A stretch of DNA of 64,000 nucleotides, from assembly GCF_025685645.1 (NCBI RefSeq), contig NZ_JAGSYF010000001.1:1116001-1180000 (forward strand), written 5' to 3'. The stretch is from Edaphobacter bradus. Its GTDB lineage: Bacteria > Acidobacteriota > Terriglobia > Terriglobales > Acidobacteriaceae. Positions 1 to 9,380 of the stretch are shown here, in pieces; within the stretch, counting starts at the first letter, position 1, and each line of letters begins with the position of its first letter. Under the pieces are notes generated by a model, which saw nothing but the letters and a program-made list of their open reading frames with translations, was not told where the DNA came from and did no database searches. The position numbers were made by a program, and so were the translations under genes.

Positions 1-576
1 GACGAGACCACGCGCGCATGGCACCAGACCGAAGACGGAACGGTGCTTGCCGACGAGGCCGATCTGTACGCCGACAACCTGATTGCCATCGCCACCGCGC
101 AGCACCGCGCCAACTTCGACCTGTGGCACGAAGAGGACAAGGCGCGCGACCCCTCGGCGACCGACTCGCAGATCGCCGCCGTCAAACACCAGATCGACAA
201 GCTGAACCAGCAGCGCAACGACCTGGTGGAGAAGCTCGACACACTTCTGCTCTCGGGCCTCGAAGAGAACTCCAAGGCTCCGCTGAACTCGGAGACGCCG
301 GGGCTCATCATCGACCGCCTCTCGATCCTCGCGCTAAGAATCTTCCACACTCGCGAGGAGAGCCTGCGCGAGACGGCCACTGAGACCCACCGTATCCGCA
401 ACCGCGAACGGCTCGCACTGCTCGAGGAGCAGCGAAACGACCTGGCCGGCTGTCTCGATGCCCTGTGGACTGACATCCTCGAAGGACGACGCCAGTTCAA
501 GCTCTACCGCCAGATGAAGATGTATAACGACCCCGAACTGAATCCGGCGATCTACAGCCATAAGCATCAGCCGTAG
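1..576 (+). CDS. DUF4254 family protein, 5' end missing
   Basis: The reading frame is open from the first base to a TAG stop, giving 191 visible residues; the true start lies left of the window. The near-N-terminal WHQTEDG stretch, the NLIAIATAQHRANFDLWHEEDKARD segment and the largely helical, charged remainder match the DUF4254 family as I know it. That family has no established biochemical role and is often found near cell-surface polysaccharide genes. No signal peptide or membrane segment is visible in the part present, so it is probably cytoplasmic. A GTG at 43 could act as a start, but the upstream codons also encode family-like sequence, so I treat the gene as truncated by the window. 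Family assignment fairly sure; function unknown. Confidence 0.75.
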   Translation, partial: DETTRAWHQTEDGTVLADEADLYADNLIAIATAQHRANFDLWHEEDKARDPSATDSQIAAVKHQIDKLNQQRNDLVEKLDTLLLSGLEENSKAPLNSETPGLIIDRLSILALRIFHTREESLRETATETHRIRNRERLALLEEQRNDLAGCLDALWTDILEGRRQFKLYRQMKMYNDPELNPAIYSHKHQP

Positions 577-747
577 CAGCAGATCGTCGGCTTTCGTTGC
601 CCTTTCAGGGGCAGCAGAATCCCTCCCACAGAAGTCCAGTTGACCTCGTGGCCGGGTGTGCGTATAAAACCGAAACTGGACACAAAAGAAAATCGGTCGC
701 CACGAACGACCGGCGACCTCAGGAGCGCCTCAGGCGAAACAGGCATC

Positions 748-1311
748 ATGGCACAGACAAAGACCGCGACCGTATCCTCCCCCAAGCGTTCCCCACGTAC
801 TCTGGCCGGTAACGTACCGGCAACTGACGATCATGCTCGCAAACAGAGCCTCGCCCACTACGAGGCGGCGCTGCATCTCATGCAGGAGGGCAAGTACGAT
901 AAGGCAAAGGCAGCGTTCGAAAAGCTGCTCGATGGAGGGGCGGGCCAACTGGCCGACCGCATCCGCATGTACATCAACGCGTGCGTTCTGCAGATCTCAA
1001 AGGGCAAGACTTCGTTCACCAGCAGCGAAGAGCGCTACGACTACGCCATCTCCCTGCTCAATGACGGCCACTATGAAGACGCCCGTGAAGAGTTCCAGAC
1101 CATCCTGAAGGACAACGACAAGGCCGACTATGCGTTCTACGGCCTGGCCGTGCTGGCAAGTATGACGGGCGACGCGCAGACCTGCCTCGAGCACCTCACC
1201 GAGGCGATCCGGCAGAATCCGCGCAACCGCATCCAGGCCCGCTCGGACTCGGATTTTCAGGACATGGCCGACGATCCGCGTTTCACGGAACTACTCTACC
1301 CTGAGGTCTAG
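748..1311 (+). CDS. Tetratricopeptide-repeat protein
   Basis: A 187-residue protein starting at the ATG at 748, preceded by an AGGAG-containing stretch at 721-725. The same frame extends back to a TTG at 640, but that part looks non-coding. After a basic, low-complexity N-terminus (about residues 1-30) come at least three helix pairs with TPR spacing: HYEAALHLMQEGKYDKAKAAFEKLL, then YDYAISLLNDGHYEDAREEFQTIL, then YAFYGLAVLASMTGDAQTCLEHL. No signal peptide or membrane span is visible. TPR repeats mediate protein-protein contacts; the partner cannot be read from this sequence. It stands alone between the DUF4254 gene and the YvcK gene, both on the same strand, so co-transcription is possible. 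Fold assignment good, role unknown. Confidence 0.8.
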   Translation: MAQTKTATVSSPKRSPRTLAGNVPATDDHARKQSLAHYEAALHLMQEGKYDKAKAAFEKLLDGGAGQLADRIRMYINACVLQISKGKTSFTSSEERYDYAISLLNDGHYEDAREEFQTILKDNDKADYAFYGLAVLASMTGDAQTCLEHLTEAIRQNPRNRIQARSDSDFQDMADDPRFTELLYPEV

Positions 1312-1381
1312 CCACCTCAACCTTTCGACATTCCTTTGTATCCACTACCATGGATGCACCGTTTGAAAGGTGGAGTCTGTT

Positions 1382-2488
1382 TTGTTGAAGCCGAACGGAT
1401 CGAAGGAACAATCCCTCCGTGTAGTGGCCATCGGTGGAGGCACGGGTCTCTCTACGCTGCTGCGCGGCCTGAAACGCTACGTCCCGGTGCAGGATAGACG
1501 CAAGAGCAACCGTGCCTCGGGCTCGGCCATGCTGCATCCCACCTCGGCCGTAATGGCTCACACGGTGATCTGCGATCTTTCGGCGGTCGTCACCGTCACC
1601 GACGACGGCGGCTCCTCGGGCCGCCTGCGGGAAGACTTCAAAATGCTGCCTCCGGGGGACATCCGCAACTGTATGGTCGCGCTCTCCGAGGACGAGCACC
1701 TGCTCTCGCAGCTCTTTCGCTACCGCTTCGACCAGGGCGAGCTCGAGGGCCACAGCTTCGGCAACCTCTTTGTGGCCGCGCTCTCCAACATCACCGGCGA
1801 CTTCGCCCAGGCCGTGCAGATGTCCTCGCAGATCCTGCGGACGCGCGGACGCATCTTTCCGGCGACGAACGCCAACGTCAACCTCGCCGCCCAGATGGAC
1901 GACGGCTCCATCGTCCGTGGCGAGACCAGCATTACCAAGAGCAAGCAGAGCATCATCGAGCTGATGCTCGAGCCAGCCGAGGTCGATCCCCTGACCGAGA
2001 CGCTTGAGGCCATCGCAACCGCCGACCTCATCACCCTCGGCCCGGGCTCGCTCTACACCTCGCTCATCACCAACCTTCTGGTTCGCGGAATTCCCGAGGC
2101 ACTGGCGGCCTCGCGCGCCACCAAGGTCTACGTCTGCAATCTCATGACGCAGGCGAACGAGTCGCTTGGACTGTCAGCCTCCGAACACATCGAGAAGATT
2201 CTGAAGCATACAGGCGAAGCGCAGGCACCGATCTTCGACTACGCACTAATCAACACCGCTCCTATCTCGCCGGAGCTGCTGAAACGCTACGCCCGCGAAG
2301 GCCAGGAGCCGATTCGAGCCGATCTCGACCGCATCCGCGCGCTCGGGGTGGAACCAGTTACGGGCAACTTCGTCCACGAAGGAGATGTGCTGCGTCACGA
2401 CTACGATCGCGTGGCTGAGGCACTGCTCTCACTTGCGACGCCGCAGCAGGTAGCGAACAATACGACGAGTCAGTCCGCGCATGGATGA
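1382..2488 (+). CDS. yvcK: YvcK-type gluconeogenesis factor (CofD-like)
   Basis: This is a member of the YvcK/CofD-like family, cytoplasmic proteins that bind UDP-sugars and support growth on gluconeogenic carbon and cell-wall homeostasis in bacilli. The signature parts are visible: a nucleotide-binding N-terminus VVAIGGGTGLSTLLRGLK, the VTDDGGSSGRLR loop, PPGDIRNCMVALS, and GHSFGNLF. Between the first two is an insertion of about 30 residues, rich in charged and small residues, that I do not recall in the bacillar protein. The start is uncertain. A GTG at 1370 opens the frame, but GGAG at 1372-1375 sits six bases before a TTG at 1382, so I prefer the TTG; a second TTG follows directly. Family assignment is strong. 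Confidence 0.88.
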   Translation: MLKPNGSKEQSLRVVAIGGGTGLSTLLRGLKRYVPVQDRRKSNRASGSAMLHPTSAVMAHTVICDLSAVVTVTDDGGSSGRLREDFKMLPPGDIRNCMVALSEDEHLLSQLFRYRFDQGELEGHSFGNLFVAALSNITGDFAQAVQMSSQILRTRGRIFPATNANVNLAAQMDDGSIVRGETSITKSKQSIIELMLEPAEVDPLTETLEAIATADLITLGPGSLYTSLITNLLVRGIPEALAASRATKVYVCNLMTQANESLGLSASEHIEKILKHTGEAQAPIFDYALINTAPISPELLKRYAREGQEPIRADLDRIRALGVEPVTGNFVHEGDVLRHDYDRVAEALLSLATPQQVANNTTSQSAHG

Positions 2489-2505
2489 TGGAGGCACTGC
2501 GTGCC

Positions 2506-2931
2506 CTAGGCCTGGGCAGAGTGAACGTATCGTCGCGTCTGCGGCAGGATAAGCAAGAGAAGCCCGATCAGTGCAAGGAGCAGCGAGACGAGTCCGACGA
2601 GCAGACTGACTTCGCCGTGCCCGCCTGGCCAGCGATGCGATGACTGCCAGAGGAAGAAGCTTCCGACCGCTGCGACAAACAGCCCAACCGCCCATGAGGC
2701 ACTCCATGCCCAGCGCTGTCTTTTGAGGAACGCGGCGCTGGTGTAGAAGCACCCAGCCGCAGATGCCGCGAGGAGCACGGCAAGCCCGAAGGAGCCGAGA
2801 ACCCGAGTCAGCGCTGAATGGAGCAGGCCATAGAATCCGTAGACCAGTAACATCAGGCTATAGAAGCTGAAGAGGCAGCCAAGTGCCCGCTCGGACGCGA
2901 CGACAAAGCCCACGCTGAACGGAGGTCTCAT
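2506..2931 (-). CDS. Small four-helix membrane protein
   Basis: A 141-residue hydrophobic protein with four apparent transmembrane helices (roughly residues 17-37, 45-65, 77-95 and 106-128) and short polar loops. Its ATG overlaps the stop codon of the upstream rlmN gene in an ATGA arrangement, so the two are very likely co-transcribed and translationally coupled. I do not recognise a family, and no catalytic motif is apparent. Coupling to a 23S rRNA/tRNA methyltransferase gives no clear hint of function, because small membrane proteins often follow housekeeping genes in this way. Real gene judged by the overlap and sustained hydrophobic pattern; function unknown. Confidence 0.65.
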   Translation of the reverse strand: MRPPFSVGFVVASERALGCLFSFYSLMLLVYGFYGLLHSALTRVLGSFGLAVLLAASAAGCFYTSAAFLKRQRWAWSASWAVGLFVAAVGSFFLWQSSHRWPGGHGEVSLLVGLVSLLLALIGLLLLILPQTRRYVHSAQA

Positions 2932-4169
2932 CGGATCTCCACCAACTGCGGCTGCTCCTCGCTCACCGTTCGTTTGAGCTGCCCGCAGGCGGCGTAGATA
3001 TCGCGCCCCCGAGGACGCCGGATGTACGTTGGCATTCCGCCGTCGATCAGCATCTTCTGGAAGACGGCGACGTCCTCCGGCTTTGGCTGCGTATAGGCGA
3101 TTCCGGGCCCCGGGTTCCAGACGATTAAGTTGACCTTGGCCTTCATCCCTTTGAGCAGTTCCAGTACCTCGCGCGCGTGCTCGGGCTGGTCGTTCACGCC
3201 TCCCAGCAGAACGTACTCAAACGTGACCCACTCGCGCTTGCCCAGTGGAAGGGTCCTCACGGCGTCAAGCAGGTCGCCGATCTTCCACTTCCGCGTGATC
3301 GGCATGATCTGCTCCCGCACGACGTCGTTGGAGGCGTTCAGGCTGAGCGCGAGCTTCGGGCGCAGCGGCTCATGGGCGAACTTTCGGATCGACGGCTCGA
3401 TTCCGCTCGTCGAGACTGTCATCCTTGACTCGGGAATCCCGATGCTTCTGACGAGCAGGTGCACGCTGCGGATGAACTCGTCGTAGTTCAGGAAGGGTTC
3501 GCCCATCCCCATGAAGACGAGGTTGATCCGGTCCTTACCGATCTTGACGCCGTGACGGTTCAGCGCGGCCGCGACCTGCCCGGCGATCTCGCCTGCTGTG
3601 AGGTTCCGCTTGATGCCCAGCTTCGCCGTCAGGCAGAACTGGCAGTTCACCGCGCACCCTACCTGGCTCGAGATGCAGATGGTCGCGCGACTGTAACCGC
3701 TCTGCTCGAGCGCTCCCAGGTTTCGCAGGTCCCGCCTCTGTTCTCCAAACTCCGAGGCATTCCCTTCGAGTCCTTCGGCGACCTCCTCTTCGAGCGATGC
3801 CTCGCTTCCGTCTCCGCGCTCGCCGCCATCGCCATCGGGCATCCAGACCGTCTCGACAGTCTCGCCATCGGCCAGCCGGATGAGATAGCGCTCCGTCCCG
3901 TCCCCTGAGCGAGCCGTCTGGACGATCTCCGGCAGTCCCACCGAATACCCTGCAGCCTCTAGCTGGCCCCGGAGCGTGGCTGGGAGGGCCGTCATCCCGT
4001 CCAATCCTGTAACCCGCTGACGATAAAGGGCCTCAGCTATCTGGGTCGCGCGATACCCCTTCTGGCCCAGCTCAGCCATCAGCCCGCCCAGCTCGTCCGG
4101 GAGCATCCCGAAGAGGGCCTTGGACTCAGGGCCACATGATTTTTTAACATCCTTTATTTTCTGTGACAT
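2928..4169 (-). CDS. rlmN: Dual-specificity 23S rRNA (A2503)/tRNA (A37) methyltransferase RlmN
   Basis: A radical-SAM methyltransferase that places a C2 methyl group on adenine 2503 of 23S rRNA and adenine 37 of some tRNAs. The 413-residue protein carries the iron-sulfur/SAM motif CAVNCQFC at residues 172-179, the GMGEPFLNYDE segment, and a late cysteine in RDIYAACGQLK that corresponds to the methyl-carrying cysteine. Between about residues 112 and 157, just before the radical-SAM core, is an acidic Gly/Glu-rich insertion that makes the protein longer than the usual 350-390 residues. The downstream membrane-protein gene overlaps its stop by four bases. The start is an ATG at 4169 followed by a Lys-rich N-terminus. 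Assignment strong. Confidence 0.93.
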   Translation of the reverse strand: MSQKIKDVKKSCGPESKALFGMLPDELGGLMAELGQKGYRATQIAEALYRQRVTGLDGMTALPATLRGQLEAAGYSVGLPEIVQTARSGDGTERYLIRLADGETVETVWMPDGDGGERGDGSEASLEEEVAEGLEGNASEFGEQRRDLRNLGALEQSGYSRATICISSQVGCAVNCQFCLTAKLGIKRNLTAGEIAGQVAAALNRHGVKIGKDRINLVFMGMGEPFLNYDEFIRSVHLLVRSIGIPESRMTVSTSGIEPSIRKFAHEPLRPKLALSLNASNDVVREQIMPITRKWKIGDLLDAVRTLPLGKREWVTFEYVLLGGVNDQPEHAREVLELLKGMKAKVNLIVWNPGPGIAYTQPKPEDVAVFQKMLIDGGMPTYIRRPRGRDIYAACGQLKRTVSEEQPQLVEIR

Positions 4170-4279
4170 AAACCATAACTCTTCATGCTAAAGACTAGCT
4201 ATTTTGCGGCCGGATCTGATATAACCGCCTCACCCATTGTCCCACTCCCTTGTGAAACAATAAAAGGGTAAGGAGACGC

Positions 4280-5596
4280 ATGGCAGCAACCTTGATCGAA
4301 GAGACCGACCTCACCCGAGGCACATCTCGCAACATCCGTACGACTACCCTCCCCAACGGCCTCACGGTGTTGACCGAGAGTATGCCTCATCTCCGCAGTG
4401 TGTCCATGGGCGCATGGATCAACTCCGGCTCGCGCGATGAGTTCCCTGAGGTCAACGGGATCTCGCATTTCATCGAGCACATGGTCTTTAAGGGCACGAC
4501 CTCGCGCTCTTCCCAGCAGATTGCCCGCGAGGTGGATTCGATCGGCGGCAATCTCGACGCCTTCACCGGTAAGGAGACCGTCTGCTTCAACATCAAGGTC
4601 CTCGACGAAAACGTCGCCCCTGCCCTCGATATCCTCGCCGACCTTGTGTTGCATCCCACCTTCACGCCTGAGGAGCTGGTGCGCGAGCAGGGTGTCATCC
4701 TCGAAGAGATCAAGATGGACGAGGACAACCCCGACTACCTCGTCAACGAGATCTTCACGCAGAACTTCTGGAAGGGCGCTCCGCTCGGCCGCCCCATCCT
4801 CGGCACCAAGAAGACCGTCTCCAGCTTCAACCAACAGGTTCTCTTCGACTACTACGCGGGTCGCTTTACACCGGGGAATATTGTCTTCTCGGCCGCTGGC
4901 AATCTCGAGCACGACAGCTTCGTCGCGCAGGTGGAGGAGCAGTTCCGCTCGCTCTCGGCCCTGAGCTCCCAGGCTCCTCCGCGGTTCGAAACTCCTCGGG
5001 CCACGCCGCACATCACGCTGCGCCGGAAGAAGTCGCTTGAGCAGGTGCAGCTCTGCCTCGGCGTCACGGCTCCTCCGGTCAATGATTCCGAGCGCTACTC
5101 TGTTTATTTGCTCAACAGCATGTTGGGCGGCGGCATGAGCTCGCGCCTGTTCCAGACGATCCGCGAAGACCGCGGCCTGGCTTATTCGATCTTCTCCGAG
5201 ATGAATCCCTTCCGCGACACCGGGCTGCTCGCCATCTACGCGGGCATCGCCGCCGATAAGACCCGCCACGTGCTCGAGCTTACGCTCAACGAGTTGCGGC
5301 GTCTTAAGGAAGTGACTGTCAGCATGTCGGAGCTCAAGCGCGCCAAGGACCAGCTCAAGAGCAATATTGTCCTCGGCCTCGAGAGCTCCTCCAGCCGTAT
5401 GTCGAACCTCGCCCGGCAGCAGATGTACTTCGGCCGGTTCTTCGGCGTCGACGAGATCACTCGTGAGATCGACGCCGTCACGCCGGAGTCCGTGCAGTCG
5501 ATAGCGCAGAAGCTCTTCCGCCCCGAGGCCCTTGCGCTGACGCTGCTCGGGAACCTCGGCTCGCTGAAGATTGAGCGCGAAGACCTCGCCTGCTGA
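4280..5596 (+). CDS. M16-family zinc protease (insulinase/processing-peptidase type)
   Basis: A 438-residue zinc metallopeptidase of family M16. The inverted zinc motif HFIEH is at residues 63-67, followed about 75 residues later by the Glu-rich helix REQGVILEEIKMDEDNP that supplies the third ligand. The length matches the two-domain bacterial forms (PF00675 plus PF05193), and the C-terminal R/Y motif region RGLAYSIFSE is present. No signal peptide is visible, so it is probably cytoplasmic. The ATG at 4280 is well supported by AAGGAG about six bases upstream. It is divergent from rlmN and followed closely by a pilin-like gene. Related enzymes cleave small peptides or processing intermediates; the substrate here is unknown. 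Confidence 0.88.
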   Translation: MAATLIEETDLTRGTSRNIRTTTLPNGLTVLTESMPHLRSVSMGAWINSGSRDEFPEVNGISHFIEHMVFKGTTSRSSQQIAREVDSIGGNLDAFTGKETVCFNIKVLDENVAPALDILADLVLHPTFTPEELVREQGVILEEIKMDEDNPDYLVNEIFTQNFWKGAPLGRPILGTKKTVSSFNQQVLFDYYAGRFTPGNIVFSAAGNLEHDSFVAQVEEQFRSLSALSSQAPPRFETPRATPHITLRRKKSLEQVQLCLGVTAPPVNDSERYSVYLLNSMLGGGMSSRLFQTIREDRGLAYSIFSEMNPFRDTGLLAIYAGIAADKTRHVLELTLNELRRLKEVTVSMSELKRAKDQLKSNIVLGLESSSSRMSNLARQQMYFGRFFGVDEITREIDAVTPESVQSIAQKLFRPEALALTLLGNLGSLKIEREDLAC

Positions 5597-5635
5597 TAAA
5601 GTGTTGTGTTGTTGGGAGTAAGGACCACTGAGACC

Positions 5636-6163
5636 ATGATAAAGATGAACCGCCCTGCCGCGATCCGCCCTGAGATGAACCGCGAAGAAGGCTTTACCCT
5701 GATCGAGCTGCTCATTGTGATGTCGGTAATGCTCATCCTGATGACGCTCGCAGTGCCTCAGCTTCTGAAGCTGCGCAAGCAGGCCAATGAGACCTCGGCG
5801 GTGCAGTCGCTGCGGACGATTGGCCAGGCAGAGCTGCAGTACAACTCGGCGTACCCGGCCAACGGCTTCTCCTGCTCGCTGCAGCAGCTCGGCGGTGACC
5901 CGAAGTCCGGAGCTCCCTCGGCCCAGGCGGCGCAGCTCATTGAGCCCGCGCTTGCCACCGGCTTCAAGGCCGGCTACACCTTCGCGATCACCAACTGCAG
6001 CAAAGTGACCGTCAACAACCAGGACATGTATACCTCCTACCAGATCACGGCTGTTCCCAGTTCCGTCGGCAAGTCCGGTGATCGCGGCTTCTGCACCGAC
6101 GAGAATAACCACGTCACCTTCGATCCAGCGGGCGGCACCAACTGCACCCAGCCTATCCAGTAA
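5636..6163 (+). CDS. Type IV pilin/pseudopilin-like protein
   Basis: A 175-residue prepilin-like protein. Its leader ends in EEGFTLIELLIVMSV: cleavage would fall after Gly19, the new N-terminus is Phe, and Glu is at position +5, the canonical class III signal. A hydrophobic helix follows (about residues 20-42), then a polar globular domain with two cysteine pairs near the C-terminus. The start at 5636 lies after a GGAGTAAGG stretch; an ATG at 5645 is also possible and would shorten the leader. The stop codon shares one base with the start of the lolA-like gene (TAATG), suggesting coupling. Whether it belongs to a type IV pilus or a type II secretion pseudopilus cannot be decided here. It is unrelated to the Flp pilins at 24-25 kb. 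Confidence 0.85.
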   Translation: MIKMNRPAAIRPEMNREEGFTLIELLIVMSVMLILMTLAVPQLLKLRKQANETSAVQSLRTIGQAELQYNSAYPANGFSCSLQQLGGDPKSGAPSAQAAQLIEPALATGFKAGYTFAITNCSKVTVNNQDMYTSYQITAVPSSVGKSGDRGFCTDENNHVTFDPAGGTNCTQPIQ

Positions 6164-6822
6164 TGCGACCTGCATCGTTGCTGCTCGCAGTAGCCTTCGT
6201 CCTTCCCTGCTGCGCTCGACTCGTTCGTGCGCAGCAGGCGGACAAGGCCGATCCGGCCATCGTCCGCAAGGTTGACGATCACTACAACCACCTCACATCG
6301 CTTCGGGCCCGCTACACCGAGCACTACTCCGGCATGGGCCTCGACCGGACAGAGTCCGGCACGCTGCTGCTCAAGAAACCTGGCCGCATGCGCTGGAGCT
6401 ACGACCTACCGGCCGGCAAGCTCTTTGTGCTCGACGGCAAATATGCCTGGTTCTACACTCCCGGCGACGCTCAGGTGGAACGCACGCCGGCGAAACAACT
6501 CGACGATCTGCGCTCTCCGCTGCGCTTTCTTCTAGGTCACACGCAGCTCAAAAAAGAGCTGGATAATCTCGCGGTATCGCCTGATAACAATGGCTTTCTG
6601 ATCACCGGAGTTCCTAAGGGAATGGAGCAGAGAGTGCGGTTGCTGACCCTTTGGGTTTCGCCGGCTGGCACGATCAATCGGATGCGTCTTGAAGAGATCG
6701 ATGGCTCCGTTACGGAGTTCGCCTTCTCGGCCTACGAAGAGAACATCCCGACCAAAGACGCCGACTTCACCTTTCATCCGCCTGAAGGCCTGGCGGTGGT
6801 CGATGCGCTTCCACCGGTCTAA
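6163..6822 (+). CDS. lolA: LolA-like outer-membrane lipoprotein carrier
   Basis: A 219-residue exported protein with a signal peptide (about residues 1-24, ending near VRAQQ). The mature part has the LolA pattern: SLRARYTEHYSGMG, GTLLLKKPGRMRWSYDLP and KLFVLDGKYAWFYTPGD, a half-barrel of beta strands that shields lipoprotein acyl chains. LolA ferries lipoproteins across the periplasm from LolCDE to the outer membrane. Its ATG overlaps the stop of the preceding pilin-like gene by one base, implying co-translation. Convergent with the copper ATPase gene, with only about 40 bases between the two stops. Assignment good; a sequence search would settle LolA against the related LolA-like families. 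Confidence 0.85.
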   Translation: MRPASLLLAVAFVLPCCARLVRAQQADKADPAIVRKVDDHYNHLTSLRARYTEHYSGMGLDRTESGTLLLKKPGRMRWSYDLPAGKLFVLDGKYAWFYTPGDAQVERTPAKQLDDLRSPLRFLLGHTQLKKELDNLAVSPDNNGFLITGVPKGMEQRVRLLTLWVSPAGTINRMRLEEIDGSVTEFAFSAYEENIPTKDADFTFHPPEGLAVVDALPPV

Positions 6823-6861
6823 GAACCGGTCTGGCACCGGGTCCACGGTAGGAACTAGCCG

Positions 6862-9291
6862 TTACAACTTCACGCTTCGCAGCCTCAACGCATTTGCGAT
6901 CACCGAGACTGAGCTGAAGCTCATCGTAGCAGCCGCGATCATCGGGCTCAGCAGCAGGCCGGAGACCGGATAGAGCACTCCTGCCGCCAGCGGTACGCCG
7001 AGCGCATTGTAGATGAAGGCGAAGAAGAGGTTCTGCCGGATGTTCTTCATGACGCGCTGGCTCAGACGTCTTGCCCGGAGCAGTCCGCGAAGATCGCCGC
7101 TTACCAGCGTCATGCCTCCGGCCATCATTGCAACGTCAGTGCCGGTTCCCATGGCGATGCCTACCTGGGCTTGCGCGAGCGCGGGAGCGTCGTTCACGCC
7201 GTCCCCCACCATGGCGACCTTTCGGCCTTGCGACTGCAGCCGCTTGATCACCTCGGCCTTGCCCGCAGGCAGGACTTCAGCCTCAAACTCGATTCCGAGT
7301 TGAGCGGCGAGCGCGGAGGCAGTCGTGCGGTTGTCGCCGGTCACCATCACCATCTTCAGGCCATCCCGCTTCAGCGTCTCCACGACCTTTGCCGACGAAG
7401 GCTTGGCTGGATCGGCAACACCAAGCAGCCCTGCCACGCGCCCATCCACTGCCGCGAGCACAACTGTCTGCCCGTTTTGCCGCAGAGCCTCGGCGTCTTT
7501 CTCCAGATCGCCCGCGTCGAGTCCCTGATCTCGCAGGAGAGCCGCAGTCCCTACTGCGACACGCCTGCCCTCGACGACTCCCGTCACGCCCTTGCCGGTC
7601 ACTGAGACGAAGTTCGTTGCCTGTTGCGGCAGAATCATCCTGTGCTCGGCTCCCTTGACGATTGCCGCTGCGAGCGGATGCTCGCTGCCGCGCTCGAGGC
7701 TCGCCGCCAGACGCAGCAGGGTTGTCTCATCGAATCCCTCCGCAGGCGCAACGACGGTCAGGCGAGGCTTCCCTTCAGTCAGGGTTCCGGTTTTGTCGAG
7801 GACGATGGTGTCGACCTTCTCGAGGGACTCAAGCGCCTCGGCGTTTCGCACCAGCACTCCCTCGGTCGCGCCACGTCCCGTCCCGACCATGATCGACATC
7901 GGGGTGGCCAGGCCGAGGGCGCAGGGGCAGGCGATCATCAGCACGGCGACGGCGTTGATCAGCGCGTGAGCCAGCCGCGGCTCCGGCCCCCAGATCGCCC
8001 ACGCGGCAAATGCAATCGCCGCCACGGCGAGTACCGCGGGAACGAAGTATCCGGCGACATGGTCGGCCAGCCGCTGGATCGGCGCCCGTGAACGCTGCGC
8101 CTCGCCGACCATCTTCACGATCTGCGCCAGCAGCGTCTCCGACCCAACCCTTTCGGCGCGCATGACCAGGCTGCCGGTTCCGTTCACAGTGCCGCCCACG
8201 ACACGTTCGCCCTCGGTCTTTTCGACCGGCACGGATTCTCCCGTCACCATCGACTCGTCGACCGAGCTGTGCCCTTCGATTACGACGCCGTCCACGGGGA
8301 CCTTCTCGCCCGGTCTGACCCGCAGGCGGTCGCCGACCTGCACCTCGGCCAGGAGAACGTCACTCTCGGTCCCGTCCTGCGCAATCCTGCGCGCCGTCTT
8401 CGGAGCCAGCCCGAGCAGCGCGCGGATCGCAGCGCCAGTGCGTCCTCTGGCTTTGAGCTCCAGCACCTGCCCCATCAGCACGAGCACCGTAATGACCGCT
8501 GCGGACTCGAAGTAGAGTCCCAGATTCCCATTACTTTCACGGAATGAGGACGGGAATATCCCCGGCGCTGTGACGGCTACCACGCTGTACAGATAAGCCG
8601 CGCCAGTGCCAATCGCGATGAGCGTAAACATATTCAGGCTGCGATACACCACGGAGCCCCATCCGCGCTCAAAGAACGGCCAGCCGCACCAAAGCACCAC
8701 CGGAGTCGCCAGCGCCAGCTCTGCCCATCCGAGCCAGGGGCCTTGAAGCCAGCGGACGCCGCCCGCAAGCTCAAGCACCATCACGATCAGCAGTGGCAGC
8801 GTCAGCAGCGCGCCCACCCAGAGCCGCCGCGTCATATCCTCAAGCTCAGTATTTTCCTCTTCGCCGGTCGCTTCTTTCGGCTCCAGAGCCATTCCGCAGA
8901 TCGGGCAGCTTCCCGGCCCATCCCGCACGATCTCCGGGTGCATCGGGCAGGTGTACTCCACGCGGCTCGGGGCTATCGTCGCAGGCTCAAGCCCCATCCC
9001 GCACTTCGGGCAGGCTGCCATCTTCTCCGACTGCACCTCGGGGTGCATTGGACACGTGTACTGGGCTCCTGCAGGGGCAGATAGCGGTGCAATCGGCTTC
9101 GGCGCCGCCGACGCAATCGACACCAACCCCACCGCAGCTTTGGGCTGCGAGCCGTCGAACTGCCGCGGCTCCTTTTCAAATTTCTTCAGACATGACTGGC
9201 AACAGAAGAACCACCGCGTGCCCCCATGCTCGGTCGACCACTTCGCCTTCTCCTCATCAACCTGCATCCCGCAGACCGGATCTGTCGCCAT
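6862..9291 (-). CDS. copA: Copper-translocating P1B-type ATPase
   Basis: An 809-residue heavy-metal P-type ATPase expected to export Cu(I) from the cytoplasm. In order: an N-terminal YHS/TRASH-like zinc-binding unit (DPVCGM with a later CCQSC), two copies of the heavy-metal-binding YTCPMHPE...CPxCGM module, then the membrane core with TGES, the ion-binding [12 protein letters not shown] motif, the phosphorylation site DKTGTLTEG, the SEHPLA motif and [10 protein letters not shown]. No classical GMTCxxC ferredoxin-like HMA domain is seen. I chose the ATG at 9291: AAGGAGGGG lies just upstream, and the longer frame to 9312 would place that ribosome site inside the coding region. It stands alone; no copper regulator or chaperone gene adjoins it. 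Confidence 0.93.
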   Translation of the reverse strand: MATDPVCGMQVDEEKAKWSTEHGGTRWFFCCQSCLKKFEKEPRQFDGSQPKAAVGLVSIASAAPKPIAPLSAPAGAQYTCPMHPEVQSEKMAACPKCGMGLEPATIAPSRVEYTCPMHPEIVRDGPGSCPICGMALEPKEATGEEENTELEDMTRRLWVGALLTLPLLIVMVLELAGGVRWLQGPWLGWAELALATPVVLWCGWPFFERGWGSVVYRSLNMFTLIAIGTGAAYLYSVVAVTAPGIFPSSFRESNGNLGLYFESAAVITVLVLMGQVLELKARGRTGAAIRALLGLAPKTARRIAQDGTESDVLLAEVQVGDRLRVRPGEKVPVDGVVIEGHSSVDESMVTGESVPVEKTEGERVVGGTVNGTGSLVMRAERVGSETLLAQIVKMVGEAQRSRAPIQRLADHVAGYFVPAVLAVAAIAFAAWAIWGPEPRLAHALINAVAVLMIACPCALGLATPMSIMVGTGRGATEGVLVRNAEALESLEKVDTIVLDKTGTLTEGKPRLTVVAPAEGFDETTLLRLAASLERGSEHPLAAAIVKGAEHRMILPQQATNFVSVTGKGVTGVVEGRRVAVGTAALLRDQGLDAGDLEKDAEALRQNGQTVVLAAVDGRVAGLLGVADPAKPSSAKVVETLKRDGLKMVMVTGDNRTTASALAAQLGIEFEAEVLPAGKAEVIKRLQSQGRKVAMVGDGVNDAPALAQAQVGIAMGTGTDVAMMAGGMTLVSGDLRGLLRARRLSQRVMKNIRQNLFFAFIYNALGVPLAAGVLYPVSGLLLSPMIAAATMSFSSVSVIANALRLRSVKL

Positions 9292-9380
9292 CCTGTTACC
9301 CCTCCTTACCATACTAAGGACGGGCGACCTCGGAATTCCTTACACCTGGGGCGAGTCTCTCGGCGCAAAATGCTGCGACG

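Noticed and set aside
4199-6175. 658-residue minus-strand frame
   Set aside because: It is antisense to the M16 protease and pilin-like genes, whose families are clear; the long frame is a by-product of GC-rich codon use.
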